Shown: positions 24,965 through 33,140 of the stretch, piece after piece
How the letters are laid out: the number at the start of each line of letters is the position of its first letter
Numbering within the stretch: position 1 is the first letter of the stretch
NCBI RefSeq assembly: GCF_002303885.1
Contig: NZ_MRCM01000014.1
Coordinates: forward strand, 62,001 to 126,000
DNA from: Flavobacterium sp. ACN2
GTDB taxonomy: Bacteria > Bacteroidota > Bacteroidia > Flavobacteriales > Flavobacteriaceae
Length of the DNA: 64,000 nt
Direction of reading: 5' to 3'
The notes under the pieces: generated by a model
What the model saw: the letters and a program-made list of their open reading frames with translations, nothing else
The model's database searches: none
What the model was told of the DNA's origin: nothing
Program-made: the position numbers and the translations under genes

Positions 24965-25677
24965 TTATCAAGTTTAAAATAAAAATAAACATATTTTTCC
25001 TCGCTTTCACTCATATAATTAAGGTCTTTCGCTATAATATCTTTATCTTTAGTTTCGTATAAAATTTCTTTTGATTTTGTTTGGGGTTCATCAAACCCAT
25101 GCCAAACTAAATAATTTTTTTCAAAGTTATTTCCCTTTCTAATAATGGTATCACTTCTTGATACTTCATTTTTGTATATAGAAGTTAAAAAATAAGTTTC
25201 CTTTTTATCTTTTGAAATAATGTATAAATCATCTATATATGACAAATGTGCGCAGCTGCCAAGATTAAAATAATATCCATAAACATTATGATCCTTTAAA
25301 GAAGTCGAACTTTTTTTAGATTTAAATTTTGCAATTTTCTCATCAAATTCTTTTTTGACTTGATCAAAGTTTAAAATATTAATTTCGATATTTCCTTCTA
25401 GTATTTTTTTATCACTATATACAATTTTATAAGGCTTCTCGTCGTATTTTAATATGGCCTTAATTTTGCCTTCTATTCTGCGATCATCTTTGTAATATCC
25501 TTTTATCAGTTTTTCTATTTCTGCATTATCTAAAACTTTGTCTGTGTTTATTATTAAAGCAGGAATGTAATAATTGTTGTTGCCATAATATAATGTTGAA
25601 TCTTCAACGTTGTTTTTGTTACAGCTAATCAAACACAGAAGTAAGATTAAGGAAATAAATTTGAAGGCTAGTTTCAT
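24961..25677 (-). CDS. Lipoprotein of unknown function
   Basis: 238 residues from the ATG at 25677, chosen because it begins a clean lipoprotein signal (FISLILLLCLISCNKNN, Cys near residue 19) and avoids a 31-bp overlap with the thioesterase gene that a longer reading from 25728 would cause. The mature protein is rich in Lys, Tyr and Asp with no recognised motif. It is the second lipoprotein set between ketosynthase-type genes, alongside 23140-23823, but I see no sequence similarity between them. Confidence 0.72.
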   Translation of the reverse strand: MKLAFKFISLILLLCLISCNKNNVEDSTLYYGNNNYYIPALIINTDKVLDNAEIEKLIKGYYKDDRRIEGKIKAILKYDEKPYKIVYSDKKILEGNIEINILNFDQVKKEFDEKIAKFKSKKSSTSLKDHNVYGYYFNLGSCAHLSYIDDLYIISKDKKETYFLTSIYKNEVSRSDTIIRKGNNFEKNYLVWHGFDEPQTKSKEILYETKDKDIIAKDLNYMSESEEKYVYFYFKLDK

Positions 25678-25697
25678 AATGTTTTGGTTAAAATATT

Positions 25698-26147
25698 TTA
25701 TTTCAATAATCCAACTTTTCGTTTCCAATCCTCATAAAAAGGAGGATTGGTCAACATCAAATTTCCTGCTGCATCTAAAAAAACCTGAGTGGTTTCGCCT
25801 GTGCACGCCACTTCTCCTTTGTCATCAATTATTTTAAAGCGGTAAATCATTTTCGCGGCTGGAGTGTCAACAACTGTTGTTTCTATCGTTACCACATCTC
25901 CATAACGCAAAGACAATTTATGTTCACAAGTCGATTTTACAATTGGCGTGGTATAACCCGTTTTGGCAATATCCAGATAAGTAAGTCCGTGTTGGCGTCC
26001 AAATGCTTCGCGTCCATCTTCAAAATACGTGATATAATTGCCGTGCCAAACAATTCCAAGCGGATCTGTTTCGTTAAAACGAATCCTAATTTCGTGCGAA
26101 ACGGTTAGATCTGTAGCTTCTTTAAACTGCTCTTTTCTTTTTATCAT
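25698..26147 (-). CDS. 4-hydroxybenzoyl-CoA thioesterase-like hotdog protein
   Basis: 149 residues. The segment RFNETDPLGIVWHGNYITYF carries the catalytic Asp (Asp28) and the HGNY turn of the 4HBT/YbgC thioesterase family, which cleaves acyl-CoA or acyl-ACP thioesters. Here it could release off-pathway acyl chains or the finished aryl polyene acid. It overlaps the ABC permease gene by 26 bp, so translation is coupled. Substrate not determined. Confidence 0.88.
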   Translation of the reverse strand: MIKRKEQFKEATDLTVSHEIRIRFNETDPLGIVWHGNYITYFEDGREAFGRQHGLTYLDIAKTGYTTPIVKSTCEHKLSLRYGDVVTIETTVVDTPAAKMIYRFKIIDDKGEVACTGETTQVFLDAAGNLMLTNPPFYEDWKRKVGLLK

Positions 26148-27405
26148 AAAATAATGCGATGGAAGTGGTAATAATGAAAAACAAAAATAATAAACTTATT
26201 CTTGGTATGATTTCAACGAAAGAAACGTTTCTAAGCAATACATCGTAAAAAGCCTCTAATCCCCAGTTCATTGGAGATGATTTTGCGATATATTGCATGA
26301 TTTTTGGCATAGCAAAAACAGGAACCCAAACACCGCCAATTGCTGCTAAAATGATCACACTTGTAGCGCCAAAAGGAGCAGATTGTTCTTGTGTGCTTGC
26401 GACAGTTCCTAACAAAATTCCGAACCCGATTGCTGCAAAACCTGAAAATAATGCCACAACACTTGTCAGCAAGAAATGACCTTCAATATTTAAAGAAGGC
26501 AATCCGATGGACGGGAATAAGAATACGGCAACGGCAACCATCATGTAAAACTGAATCATACAAATGATCGAGTAGGTGATGGTTTTTCCAATAATCACAA
26601 CCAGATTAGAAACCGGATTGGTTCTTAATCGAACAAAAGTTCCTTGTGATTTTTCTTTTACAATATTGATAGATAACGGAATCACGATAAAAAAGATCGC
26701 AAAAAGAGTCCAAGCTGGAACGTTGTGTTGAACGGAATTCGGACGAACTTCTTTGTTGTTGATTCTCGGAATTATTTCTTTGAAAGTAATAAAGTTTTTT
26801 TGCTCAAAATCGATTGTTTCTTCTCCTAACTGTTTTTGAAAAGTGCTGTAAATCGATTTGGTTTCAATCTGCGAAATCATTTTGTCTATCGAACTCATTA
26901 CGGCATTTTTGAAACTCATTTGTACCGCTGGATCGAAATACAGTTTTACTTCTTTTTCTTTAATAACGCGCTGAGGTTCGGCAGCTGAAGTGCTGTCAGT
27001 CAAGCCTAAATTGCTGACGATTTTTTCTACATTCTGATTTACTTTTTCCTGCAAATCAGAACTTAGGTTTTCTGGAATTACAATTGCCAGTTGAAATTTT
27101 CCTTTGTACACATTTTCTTTGGCAATTTCTTCGGTAATCGGTTTATTGTCAAGTTGGGTTACAACGGTAAAATATTTGCTTTTTTCTAAATTTTCAAAAA
27201 CGGTTTTAGAAACAGATCCTTTGTCTTGATCGACCAAAAGAATCTGAAGTTTAGAATCGGTTACGGCTTTAAAAGTGCTGTCTTGAATTAAGGTTACAGC
27301 AATTACCAGAACCAAAGGCATGATAAATAAAATAATCAATCCGCCCAAATCTCTTTTTAGCAAAAGGAATTCTTTTACTACCGACATCCAAATTTTATAT
27401 ATCAT
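26122..27405 (-). CDS. ABC-2 type exporter permease
   Basis: 427 residues: one helix near residues 20-42 (GGLIILFIMPLVLVIAVTL), a periplasmic region of about 180 residues (TVVTQLDNKPITEE...), then five helices between about 225 and 420 (WTLFAIFFIVIPLSIN, FYMMVAVAVFLFP, FAAIGFGILLGTVAS, ILAAIGGVWVPVFAM and ISLLFLFFIITTSIAL). This is the YhhJ/DrrB type. It overlaps the ATPase gene by 11 bp, and the two form one exporter, probably for the pigment or its lipid precursor. Confidence 0.9.
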   Translation of the reverse strand: MIYKIWMSVVKEFLLLKRDLGGLIILFIMPLVLVIAVTLIQDSTFKAVTDSKLQILLVDQDKGSVSKTVFENLEKSKYFTVVTQLDNKPITEEIAKENVYKGKFQLAIVIPENLSSDLQEKVNQNVEKIVSNLGLTDSTSAAEPQRVIKEKEVKLYFDPAVQMSFKNAVMSSIDKMISQIETKSIYSTFQKQLGEETIDFEQKNFITFKEIIPRINNKEVRPNSVQHNVPAWTLFAIFFIVIPLSINIVKEKSQGTFVRLRTNPVSNLVVIIGKTITYSIICMIQFYMMVAVAVFLFPSIGLPSLNIEGHFLLTSVVALFSGFAAIGFGILLGTVASTQEQSAPFGATSVIILAAIGGVWVPVFAMPKIMQYIAKSSPMNWGLEAFYDVLLRNVSFVEIIPRISLLFLFFIITTSIALFYDKKKRAV

Positions 27406-28147
27406 CTCTCAACGCTTTACCAGTTAATGAAATAAAAACATCTTCGAGATTTCGAGCGTCTTTTGTAGATTCAATTAATGCCGAGGGAGTTGCTTGTGCG
27501 TAAATCTGTCCTTGATCTAAAATCGCGATTTGCGAACAGAAATCTTCGGCTTCAGCCAAATGATGCGAGGTATAAATAATAGTTGTTCCGTTTTGGTTCA
27601 ACACTTTCAAATAATCAATAATGGCAGTTTTAGAATGCACGTCGACACCAACTGTTGGTTCATCCAAAAACAAAACTTTCGGATTATGAAGAATTCCTGC
27701 AATCAGATTGACACGACGTTTCATTCCGCCTGAGAAAGTCTGAACTTGTTTATCGGCAAATTTCAATAAACCTAAAAGATCCAGAGTTTCGATTACTTTA
27801 TCTTTTAAATCAGAACCTTTTAAACCGTACATACTTCCAAAATAGAGCAGATTTTCTCTGGCGGTCAAAGTCGGATACAAAGCATATTCTTGTGGAACAA
27901 CGCCTATGATTTTTTTAATTTTTGAAGCGTGGTGCTGATAGTCTAAACCATCAATTGTAAAATGTCCAGAAGTTGGTTTTACCAATCCGCAGAGCATCGA
28001 GATTAAGGTTGTTTTTCCGGCACCGTTTGGGCCAAGTAAACCAAAAATCTGACCTTCATTTATATTTAGCGAAACGTTGTTCAAAGAATACATTTCTGCA
28101 TTTTTGTACTTTTTCGAAAGGGATTCTATTTGAATGATAGATTGCAA
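27395..28147 (-). CDS. ABC exporter ATP-binding protein
   Basis: 250 residues with Walker A GPNGAGKTT, Q-loop VPQEYALYP, signature FSGGMKRRV, Walker B VLFLDEP and H-loop TSHHLAE, i.e. a complete CcmA/DrrA-type ATPase. The reading begins at a TTG codon (28147), as no ATG lies upstream in frame before the previous gene's stop; the first strand IIQIESLSKKY supports this start. It pairs with the permease downstream (11-bp overlap). Confidence 0.93.
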   Translation of the reverse strand: MQSIIQIESLSKKYKNAEMYSLNNVSLNINEGQIFGLLGPNGAGKTTLISMLCGLVKPTSGHFTIDGLDYQHHASKIKKIIGVVPQEYALYPTLTARENLLYFGSMYGLKGSDLKDKVIETLDLLGLLKFADKQVQTFSGGMKRRVNLIAGILHNPKVLFLDEPTVGVDVHSKTAIIDYLKVLNQNGTTIIYTSHHLAEAEDFCSQIAILDQGQIYAQATPSALIESTKDARNLEDVFISLTGKALRDDI

Positions 28148-28156
28148 AATATGATT

Positions 28157-29155
28157 TTAGCTGATCGCTTTTTTTAGTTTTTTGAAAAAGATTTCTTCTC
28201 TATTGGCAATGTCCAAAAGTTCATCGGCAATAGTGTTGTAGGCGTCTTCTTTAGCACTTCTGTTTTTGTAAATTCTTGAAGCTTCAACAGCAAAATCACG
28301 CCATGAATCTCCAATTTGTGTCATTTCTTTAGAAAGTTCTTTCAGTTCTTCGTTAGCTAAAATAACTGAAGCTTCCTGCAAAAATGCGGCATAAATAAAA
28401 CGGAAACCACCGCCGCCGGTTCCAATTTCTTCTTGCATACGAACCATTTGCGCCAGGTAATGATTGGCTTTTCTAACGCCATGTTTTTTAGGCCATTTAC
28501 GAATCTGGCGAGAAACCATTTTGATGCCGCGAACACCAACAATTGGCATTGGCGCTAGCATATCTCGACACGTATTTTTGATTCCTTTAATAATGGCGCT
28601 TTTTAAATCGACTTCTTTTGGAATCTGAATCGGATAGTACATTTGTCCGCGAGGTGCAAAAGCTCCTTTGGCAAAACGGACTTTATTCATGTCTTCGTAA
28701 GTTAAAGTCGTAACGGTTTCCATTACTGGATCGCTCACTAAATATTCGGTTTCGGTTTTTCCGTAAACAACTAAATTGTGCGCGTTGAAATGAAAACGAT
28801 ATTCGTCTGGGAAATAACTTAAATTGTAAACGCCAACTTGTAATCCTGTTGGAATATTATTTTTTAAATTTTCGTCTAAAGCTTTATTGGCACTTGAAAT
28901 AGAGGAAAATTTTTGTCTTTTTATTTTTAAATTTAAACGAGTGGCAACTTTATTGAAAATCTGTCCTGGCAAAGTTCTATAACTAATTGCTGGTGCATGA
29001 TTCACTTTTATAAAAGGCAGATAAACAAAGAATAATCCAGAGCCAATACCAAAAACCATCGGTTCACTAATGTTTAGTCCGCTATTTTTTAGCAGATTTG
29101 ACGCTACTCCATTCTCGCAATGAGCAGACTGATGATGTGTGAAAGTTAATTCCAT
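28157..29155 (-). CDS. BtrH-like acyl-ACP acyltransferase family protein
   Basis: 332 residues of the BtrH_N/DUF4872 architecture. The N-terminus THHQSAHCENGVASNLL holds the conserved His-Cys (Cys13) thought to be the nucleophile, followed by VFGIGSGLFFVYLPF. The region near residues 115-150 (FHFNAHNLVVYGKTETEYLV) would hold the catalytic His, and the C-terminal half is helical. BtrH in butirosin synthesis moves an acyl group from a carrier protein to a small molecule. By analogy this protein could move the aryl polyene from ACP onto the dialkylresorcinol, forming the flexirubin ester. The gene starts directly after the stop of its upstream neighbour. Confidence 0.82.
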   Translation of the reverse strand: MELTFTHHQSAHCENGVASNLLKNSGLNISEPMVFGIGSGLFFVYLPFIKVNHAPAISYRTLPGQIFNKVATRLNLKIKRQKFSSISSANKALDENLKNNIPTGLQVGVYNLSYFPDEYRFHFNAHNLVVYGKTETEYLVSDPVMETVTTLTYEDMNKVRFAKGAFAPRGQMYYPIQIPKEVDLKSAIIKGIKNTCRDMLAPMPIVGVRGIKMVSRQIRKWPKKHGVRKANHYLAQMVRMQEEIGTGGGGFRFIYAAFLQEASVILANEELKELSKEMTQIGDSWRDFAVEASRIYKNRSAKEDAYNTIADELLDIANREEIFFKKLKKAIS

Positions 29156-29560
29156 TTATTTGGTAATGCTGTTTTTTAATTCTTCGATTGATACTCCAAA
29201 AGTATCAGCATATTTTTTCAGGATTTTATCGTTTAGTTTGGCAAAAACACTTGGTTTAAAATGTCTTTTTACGCGCCATTTCCAAAATCCCACATAACTT
29301 GATAATATGTTAAGATCCATTTTATTGACTTCCATAAAATACACAATCGGACTTGCTTCGCCGTTTAAAACCTGTTGTTTGGCATCGGCAATACGCTCGT
29401 TTATTTCATCAATAGAATTTGAAAGGGCAATTGTTTTCGGTTCCCAGCCCGTACTTAATGTTGTGGTATAATTGCCGTTTTCATCAGTTGCGTACAAAAG
29501 CTCTTTTACGTTGTTCTTAGTTAAGTTGCTTTGATCCTGAGGTACTTGATCTTTTTCCAT
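29156..29560 (-). CDS. Small soluble protein of unknown function
   Basis: 134 residues, no signal peptide or membrane helix. A disordered Asn/Gln-rich start is followed by a helical region (STGWEPKTIALSNSIDEINE, then VYFMEVNKMDLNILSSYVGF). A basic aromatic stretch (FWKWRVKRHFKP) lies near residue 95. No family recognised, though it seems tied to the BtrH-like gene, which follows with no gap. An adaptor or specificity subunit for the acyltransferase is possible from position only. Confidence 0.72.
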   Translation of the reverse strand: MEKDQVPQDQSNLTKNNVKELLYATDENGNYTTTLSTGWEPKTIALSNSIDEINERIADAKQQVLNGEASPIVYFMEVNKMDLNILSSYVGFWKWRVKRHFKPSVFAKLNDKILKKYADTFGVSIEELKNSITK

Positions 29561-29569
29561 ATTACTAAT

Positions 29570-29890
29570 TTAATTTATTAGAAACATATAATAGAAAACT
29601 ATACATATACTAATTATTAAAAATCCAAAATTTACGAAAGCCAGATTGCTTTTTCTCTTTACAAATAAATAAATCATTTCTACAACTAATCCGAGATAAA
29701 AGATTTGTATTACCATAAAGAGCATAATAAAAAAGCCCAAACCAGTATCAAAATGTTTGTGATCATCTCCATGACAGTGTTTATGACGATCGGTTGTTAG
29801 ATACCAAAATAAAAAAACTAATACTGTTAATAAGATTAAAATGACAATCCTGATAACTAAATGTAAAATGATTTTTTTTGGATTATCCAA
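29570..29890 (-). CDS. Small membrane protein with His-rich loop
   Basis: 106 residues with three or four hydrophobic segments (about 7-30, 50-73 and 82-105). Between the first two lies a loop DRHKHCHGDDHKHFD (near 34-48) with five His, one Cys and three or four acidic residues, which looks able to bind a divalent metal. The start is a TTG at 29890 overlapping the previous stop by 8 bp; the next in-frame Met is at about residue 55, inside the second helix, so the TTG is preferred. Function unknown. Confidence 0.68.
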   Translation of the reverse strand: MDNPKKIILHLVIRIVILILLTVLVFLFWYLTTDRHKHCHGDDHKHFDTGLGFFIMLFMVIQIFYLGLVVEMIYLFVKRKSNLAFVNFGFLIISICIVFYYMFLIN

Positions 29891-30350
29891 CCGAGATTGT
29901 TTTTTGAATGAACAAATTAATTTCGCATTCTAAGAGAATCTGGTCTTCTACTAAGCTTTTGCATTTCATTGTGCATAAAGTATAATCCTCACCAGTAAAT
30001 TTAGAAACCAAATCGGCTTTAGTTATAATGGTGTCGCCAACTTTTGGCAGAGCATGAATTTTGACACTTTTTAAAGCGCTGATAAATCCAATTACATTTA
30101 CGTTTTCATTCTCGATTCCGTTGTCGTCAAAAAAGTATTTTTTTCCAACGATTGCAGAACAAGTCTGTGCCGTATTTTCGATTAATCCCGCTTCGATAAA
30201 AACATTATTCTGAATAAAAATATTGTCTTCTTTTATCAAAAATATGGTTTCTACAAAGTTGGCATCTATATCCAAAATCAAATCCACCATAAGCATCGGT
30301 GCTCGGTGTGGTAAATAGTTTTGTATGTCAACAGCAGAAGTAGTTTTCAT
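29883..30350 (-). CDS. FabZ-like hotdog dehydratase with catalytic His
   Basis: 155 residues. NYLPHRAPMLMVDLIL near residues 12-27 is the FabZ/FabA active-site stretch with His16, and NVFIEAGLIENTAQTCSAIV carries the central-helix acidic residue. This should dehydrate 3-hydroxyacyl-ACP. Its direct upstream neighbour (30360-30788) is a homologue in which the same His is Gln. The two probably act as a heterodimer, as reported for the paired dehydratases of aryl polyene synthesis. It ends 8 bp inside the small membrane protein gene. Confidence 0.86.
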   Translation of the reverse strand: MKTTSAVDIQNYLPHRAPMLMVDLILDIDANFVETIFLIKEDNIFIQNNVFIEAGLIENTAQTCSAIVGKKYFFDDNGIENENVNVIGFISALKSVKIHALPKVGDTIITKADLVSKFTGEDYTLCTMKCKSLVEDQILLECEINLFIQKTISVG

Positions 30351-30359
30351 CGATTGTTT

Positions 30360-30788
30360 TTATTTTGCCAAAACGGTTTTCATTTGTCCTCTGGCAATCT
30401 CTTCATTATTTAAAGTCGTAACAATATCCACTAAAGTAATTCCGGCAAATTCCTGCAGAATCGTAACTTCAGATTGAATAGTATCGCTCAGCTTTGGAAG
30501 TTTCTTAATTTCAATTTCTTTAATAGAACCAATATAGCCCGTTGGAGCAATTTCGCTTTTCAAGAAATATTGATATCCCGTATGCAATGCTACAGACTGT
30601 GCCATATGTTCTATTAATCCAGCTTCAAGAAAAATATCGTTTGATACAAAAATATTTTCGCGCTGAATTTCTAAACCCGAAACCAATGAAGTTTCAGAAT
30701 AAGAATGCATAGCGTCTACCATCACAAAAGGAAACTTTTGAGGCAGTAAATTTTCGACCATTTCTTTTTCTAAAAGCATTGTTTCCAT
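30360..30788 (-). CDS. FabZ-like hotdog protein, catalytic His replaced by Gln
   Basis: 142 residues from the ATG at 30788, which overlaps the DarB stop (TAATG); a longer reading from a TTG at 30794 is possible but unneeded. The FabZ-type segment reads LLPQKFPFVMVDAM: the His of the LPHR motif is Gln17. The central-helix motif FLEAGLIEHMAQSVALHTGY is kept. It is probably a non-catalytic or half-site partner of the adjacent His-containing dehydratase. Confidence 0.85.
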   Translation of the reverse strand: METMLLEKEMVENLLPQKFPFVMVDAMHSYSETSLVSGLEIQRENIFVSNDIFLEAGLIEHMAQSVALHTGYQYFLKSEIAPTGYIGSIKEIEIKKLPKLSDTIQSEVTILQEFAGITLVDIVTTLNNEEIARGQMKTVLAK

Positions 30789-31921
30789 TAACAAACCGTT
30801 AAATAGGCATACGCAAAAGAGAATCTTCCGCTTTCTGGAACAGATAATAAAATTTTATCTCCTTTTTTCAAATTCCCTGAACTCATCAATTCTTCAAGAG
30901 CCAAGTAAATAGAGGCAGAGCCAACATTTCCAACTCGAGAAAGATTCATGAACCATTTATCATCGCTCATTCCGATACCTTTTTCGTTTAATCCTTTTTT
31001 CAACCCTTCAACAAAAAAGTTTGAAGAAACATGAGGAATAAAATAAGTAATATCTTCCGATTTAATATTGTTTTTATCCATGGCGTCTTTCATGCTTTGA
31101 GCACCTTTTGCCAAGATAAATTCGTCTAATAATTTAACGTCTTGTTTTATTGAAAAAACAGATTCGTTCAGCCATTGTTCTGGCGAATAATCGCTCCAGC
31201 CTTTAATTTCACCATTTTCCAATTTATCACCTCCGGCATACATGCAGGTTTCTAATTCGTACGCATACGAAAAAGCTTCCATCCATTCGATTTTTAGCGA
31301 AATTGGTCCTCTTGGTTTATTTTCCAAAAGAAAAGCTCCAGCACCATCTGACAGCATCCAACGAAGAAAATCTTTTTTGAATGCAATAATTGGCTGTTCT
31401 TCAAGGCTTTTTAAATTATCGGCCTCGTGATTGTATTTTTGAGCATTTAGCCAGGTAGAAACTTTTTCTGATCCTGTGCAGATTGCGTTTTTTGAATTTC
31501 CAGATTTAATAGAAAGAAAACCAAATTTAAGAGAGTTCATTCCGGCACAGCAAACTCCTGTTGAAGAGTTTAATTCTACCGATTTATTTTTTAGCAGACC
31601 ATGAACCATCGCAGCGTGCGAAGGCAGAAATATGTCTGGAGTCGAGGTTCCACATGAAAGTACTTCTAAATCTTGAGGCGTAAAATTTTCGTCGAATAAC
31701 GGTAAAATGGCATTTTTGGTTAATTCGGCATTGCTGTGTGTGCTTTTTCCTTCTTTGTCAACAGCGTAATATCGGCTTGTAATTTTATTGTTGCGCAAAA
31801 TAATGCGTCTTGCTTTAGAAGCAGTATCATTGATAAGGCCCAAGTAGGCTTCCATTTCGTCATTTGAAACGGCTTCGTTTGGCAAATATTTTGCAGCTTT
31901 TGTAATATATACTTCAAACAT
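30788..31921 (-). CDS. darB: DarB-type ketosynthase III for dialkylresorcinol synthesis
   Basis: 377 residues of the KAS III fold with Cys125 (STGVCCAGMNSL), His297 (FIPHVSSNFF) and Asn332 (SRVGNVGSASIY), the FabH-type triad. The insert-rich middle and the DarA gene directly upstream identify it as the DarB branch, which joins a beta-ketoacyl unit to a second acyl thioester before ring closure to a cyclohexanedione and then resorcinol. It is 17 bp from darA and overlaps the hotdog gene by one base. Substrate chain lengths cannot be read. Confidence 0.88.
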   Translation of the reverse strand: MFEVYITKAAKYLPNEAVSNDEMEAYLGLINDTASKARRIILRNNKITSRYYAVDKEGKSTHSNAELTKNAILPLFDENFTPQDLEVLSCGTSTPDIFLPSHAAMVHGLLKNKSVELNSSTGVCCAGMNSLKFGFLSIKSGNSKNAICTGSEKVSTWLNAQKYNHEADNLKSLEEQPIIAFKKDFLRWMLSDGAGAFLLENKPRGPISLKIEWMEAFSYAYELETCMYAGGDKLENGEIKGWSDYSPEQWLNESVFSIKQDVKLLDEFILAKGAQSMKDAMDKNNIKSEDITYFIPHVSSNFFVEGLKKGLNEKGIGMSDDKWFMNLSRVGNVGSASIYLALEELMSSGNLKKGDKILLSVPESGRFSFAYAYLTVC

Positions 31922-31938
31922 AATTTAAATTTCGTCTT

Positions 31939-32841
31939 CTAAACTCCCTGATAATATTGAGTTTCCTTTTTTATAGATTTTAACTTAAGCGGATAGGTAA
32001 TAAGGTGCAATATATACACTATTGGTGAGATTAACCATATCGCAAGGAATAAATAAACATTAAATACTTTAAGCAGCTGTTTTCGGTTTTTTTGATTTTT
32101 ATAAATGATATTTGACCATTTATTAAAAATTTTGTTGGCCGTTTTATCAACCGTTACCAAATACGAACTTATTTTTACAGCGCCAGCATGGACTAATTTG
32201 GGCTGTAATTGCGCTAAATTATTTTGCTGTAAAGAATCCAGCATGATTTCTCCAAACTGACTCGATTCTTGTATGTCTTTTTCTGAAACTCCAGGAAGCG
32301 GAAAAATACCTAAATATTTTTTCTTAACTCCAGAGAACATCCATTCTACAATGGTGATTACACTTATTAAATTTCCAACACGGTCTACCAAAGCTACGTT
32401 TCCAACCAAATTGGCATTGGCCTTTCTTAGCAAAACTTTGATTTTTTCCTGAGCCATAATCCACATGTTTCTTGAACCGCTGATCGTAATAACAGGAGTA
32501 TTGTTTAAAATTTTCTTGGCATCTTCACTTTTCAAAAATGAATTGATTGGAATAGAAGGAGATAGATACCAAACCTGATAATGAAATAATACTAAATCAA
32601 ATTTTGTGTTTAAAATTTCCTCAGGAACAGGTTTTAATGCGGTCGGAATCTGTAAAAACGATTCTGGAAAGGCATCAAAAAACGATTCTTTGTTCCAAGG
32701 AAAAGGAAACGGTTTCTCTAATTGTATTTCATGAAATGTGAGATTTATTTCTTCTGAATTTAGAAATGGTTTTGCAATATTTTTTGCAATAGATTCCAGC
32801 TGTCCAGATTGCGTATAATAAATTACGAGAACATTTTTCAT
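31939..32841 (-). CDS. darA: DarA dialkylresorcinol condensing enzyme
   Basis: 300 residues from the ATG at 32841. The start MKNVLVIYYTQSGQLESIAK resembles a flavodoxin-type loop, followed by LEKPFPFPWNKESFFDAFPE and VLFHYQVWYLSPSIPINSFL, which I recognise from DarA proteins. Two hydrophobic segments lie near the C-terminus (VYLFLAIWLISPIVYIL). DarA closes the ring after DarB condensation. A longer reading from a TTG at 32871 overlaps a TATTTTTG promoter element (32869-32876), so the ATG is favoured. darA and darB form one transcript start within the cluster. Confidence 0.87.
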   Translation of the reverse strand: MKNVLVIYYTQSGQLESIAKNIAKPFLNSEEINLTFHEIQLEKPFPFPWNKESFFDAFPESFLQIPTALKPVPEEILNTKFDLVLFHYQVWYLSPSIPINSFLKSEDAKKILNNTPVITISGSRNMWIMAQEKIKVLLRKANANLVGNVALVDRVGNLISVITIVEWMFSGVKKKYLGIFPLPGVSEKDIQESSQFGEIMLDSLQQNNLAQLQPKLVHAGAVKISSYLVTVDKTANKIFNKWSNIIYKNQKNRKQLLKVFNVYLFLAIWLISPIVYILHLITYPLKLKSIKKETQYYQGV

Positions 32842-32868
32842 TTTAGGTTTTTCGGCTTTGGTGGTCAG

Positions 32869-32876
32869 CAAAAATA
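32869..32876 (-). promoter_or_regulatory. -7 promoter element of darA
   Basis: TATTTTTG on the minus strand, 27 bases upstream of the darA ATG at 32841. It suggests a separate transcript beginning at darA. No good -33 TTG at the expected distance. Confidence 0.55.
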
Positions 32877-32927
32877 AGTAAATTTATTTAAACGAATTTT
32901 CTTATTTCGACCAATGGTTTTTTATTA

Positions 32928-33119
32928 GCCCCGAATTCACGAATTATTTAAAATACTGCAGTGATGATTGATTTTGTTTAAATTATGAATGACATTTATT
33001 TCACGAATTATCATTCGTGCAAAAGTTATGATTTTACGAAAAACAGATTAATTAAATTGGTGAAATTCACAACTAAAATTTCGTTCCAAATGATTAGTGA
33101 AAATTCGTGAATTTGTGGC
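32928..33119. repeat. Inverted repeat with gccacgaatt-type arms
   Basis: Arms 32928-32945 (GCCCCGAATTCACGAATT) and 33101-33119 (AAATTCGTGAATTTGTGGC) are complementary with about two mismatches. The interior has further CACGAATTA/ATTCGTG units. It lies upstream of the darA promoter. Same family as the elements at 41931-42116, 45691-45877 and 63832-63975. Confidence 0.7.
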
Positions 33120-33140
33120 GGAAAAATATCGCAGTAAAAC

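Noticed and set aside
25678..25728. Upstream start of the lipoprotein gene at 24961
   Set aside because: It would bury the lipoprotein signal 17 residues inside and overlap the thioesterase gene by 31 bp.
29883..30788. Frameshifted single dehydratase gene
   Set aside because: Both genes have complete hotdog motifs and their own start and stop codons; they are paralogues, not halves.
32842..32871. TTG start giving a longer DarA
   Set aside because: It overlaps the TATTTTTG element at 32869-32876; the added residues (LTTKAEKPK) lack homology.
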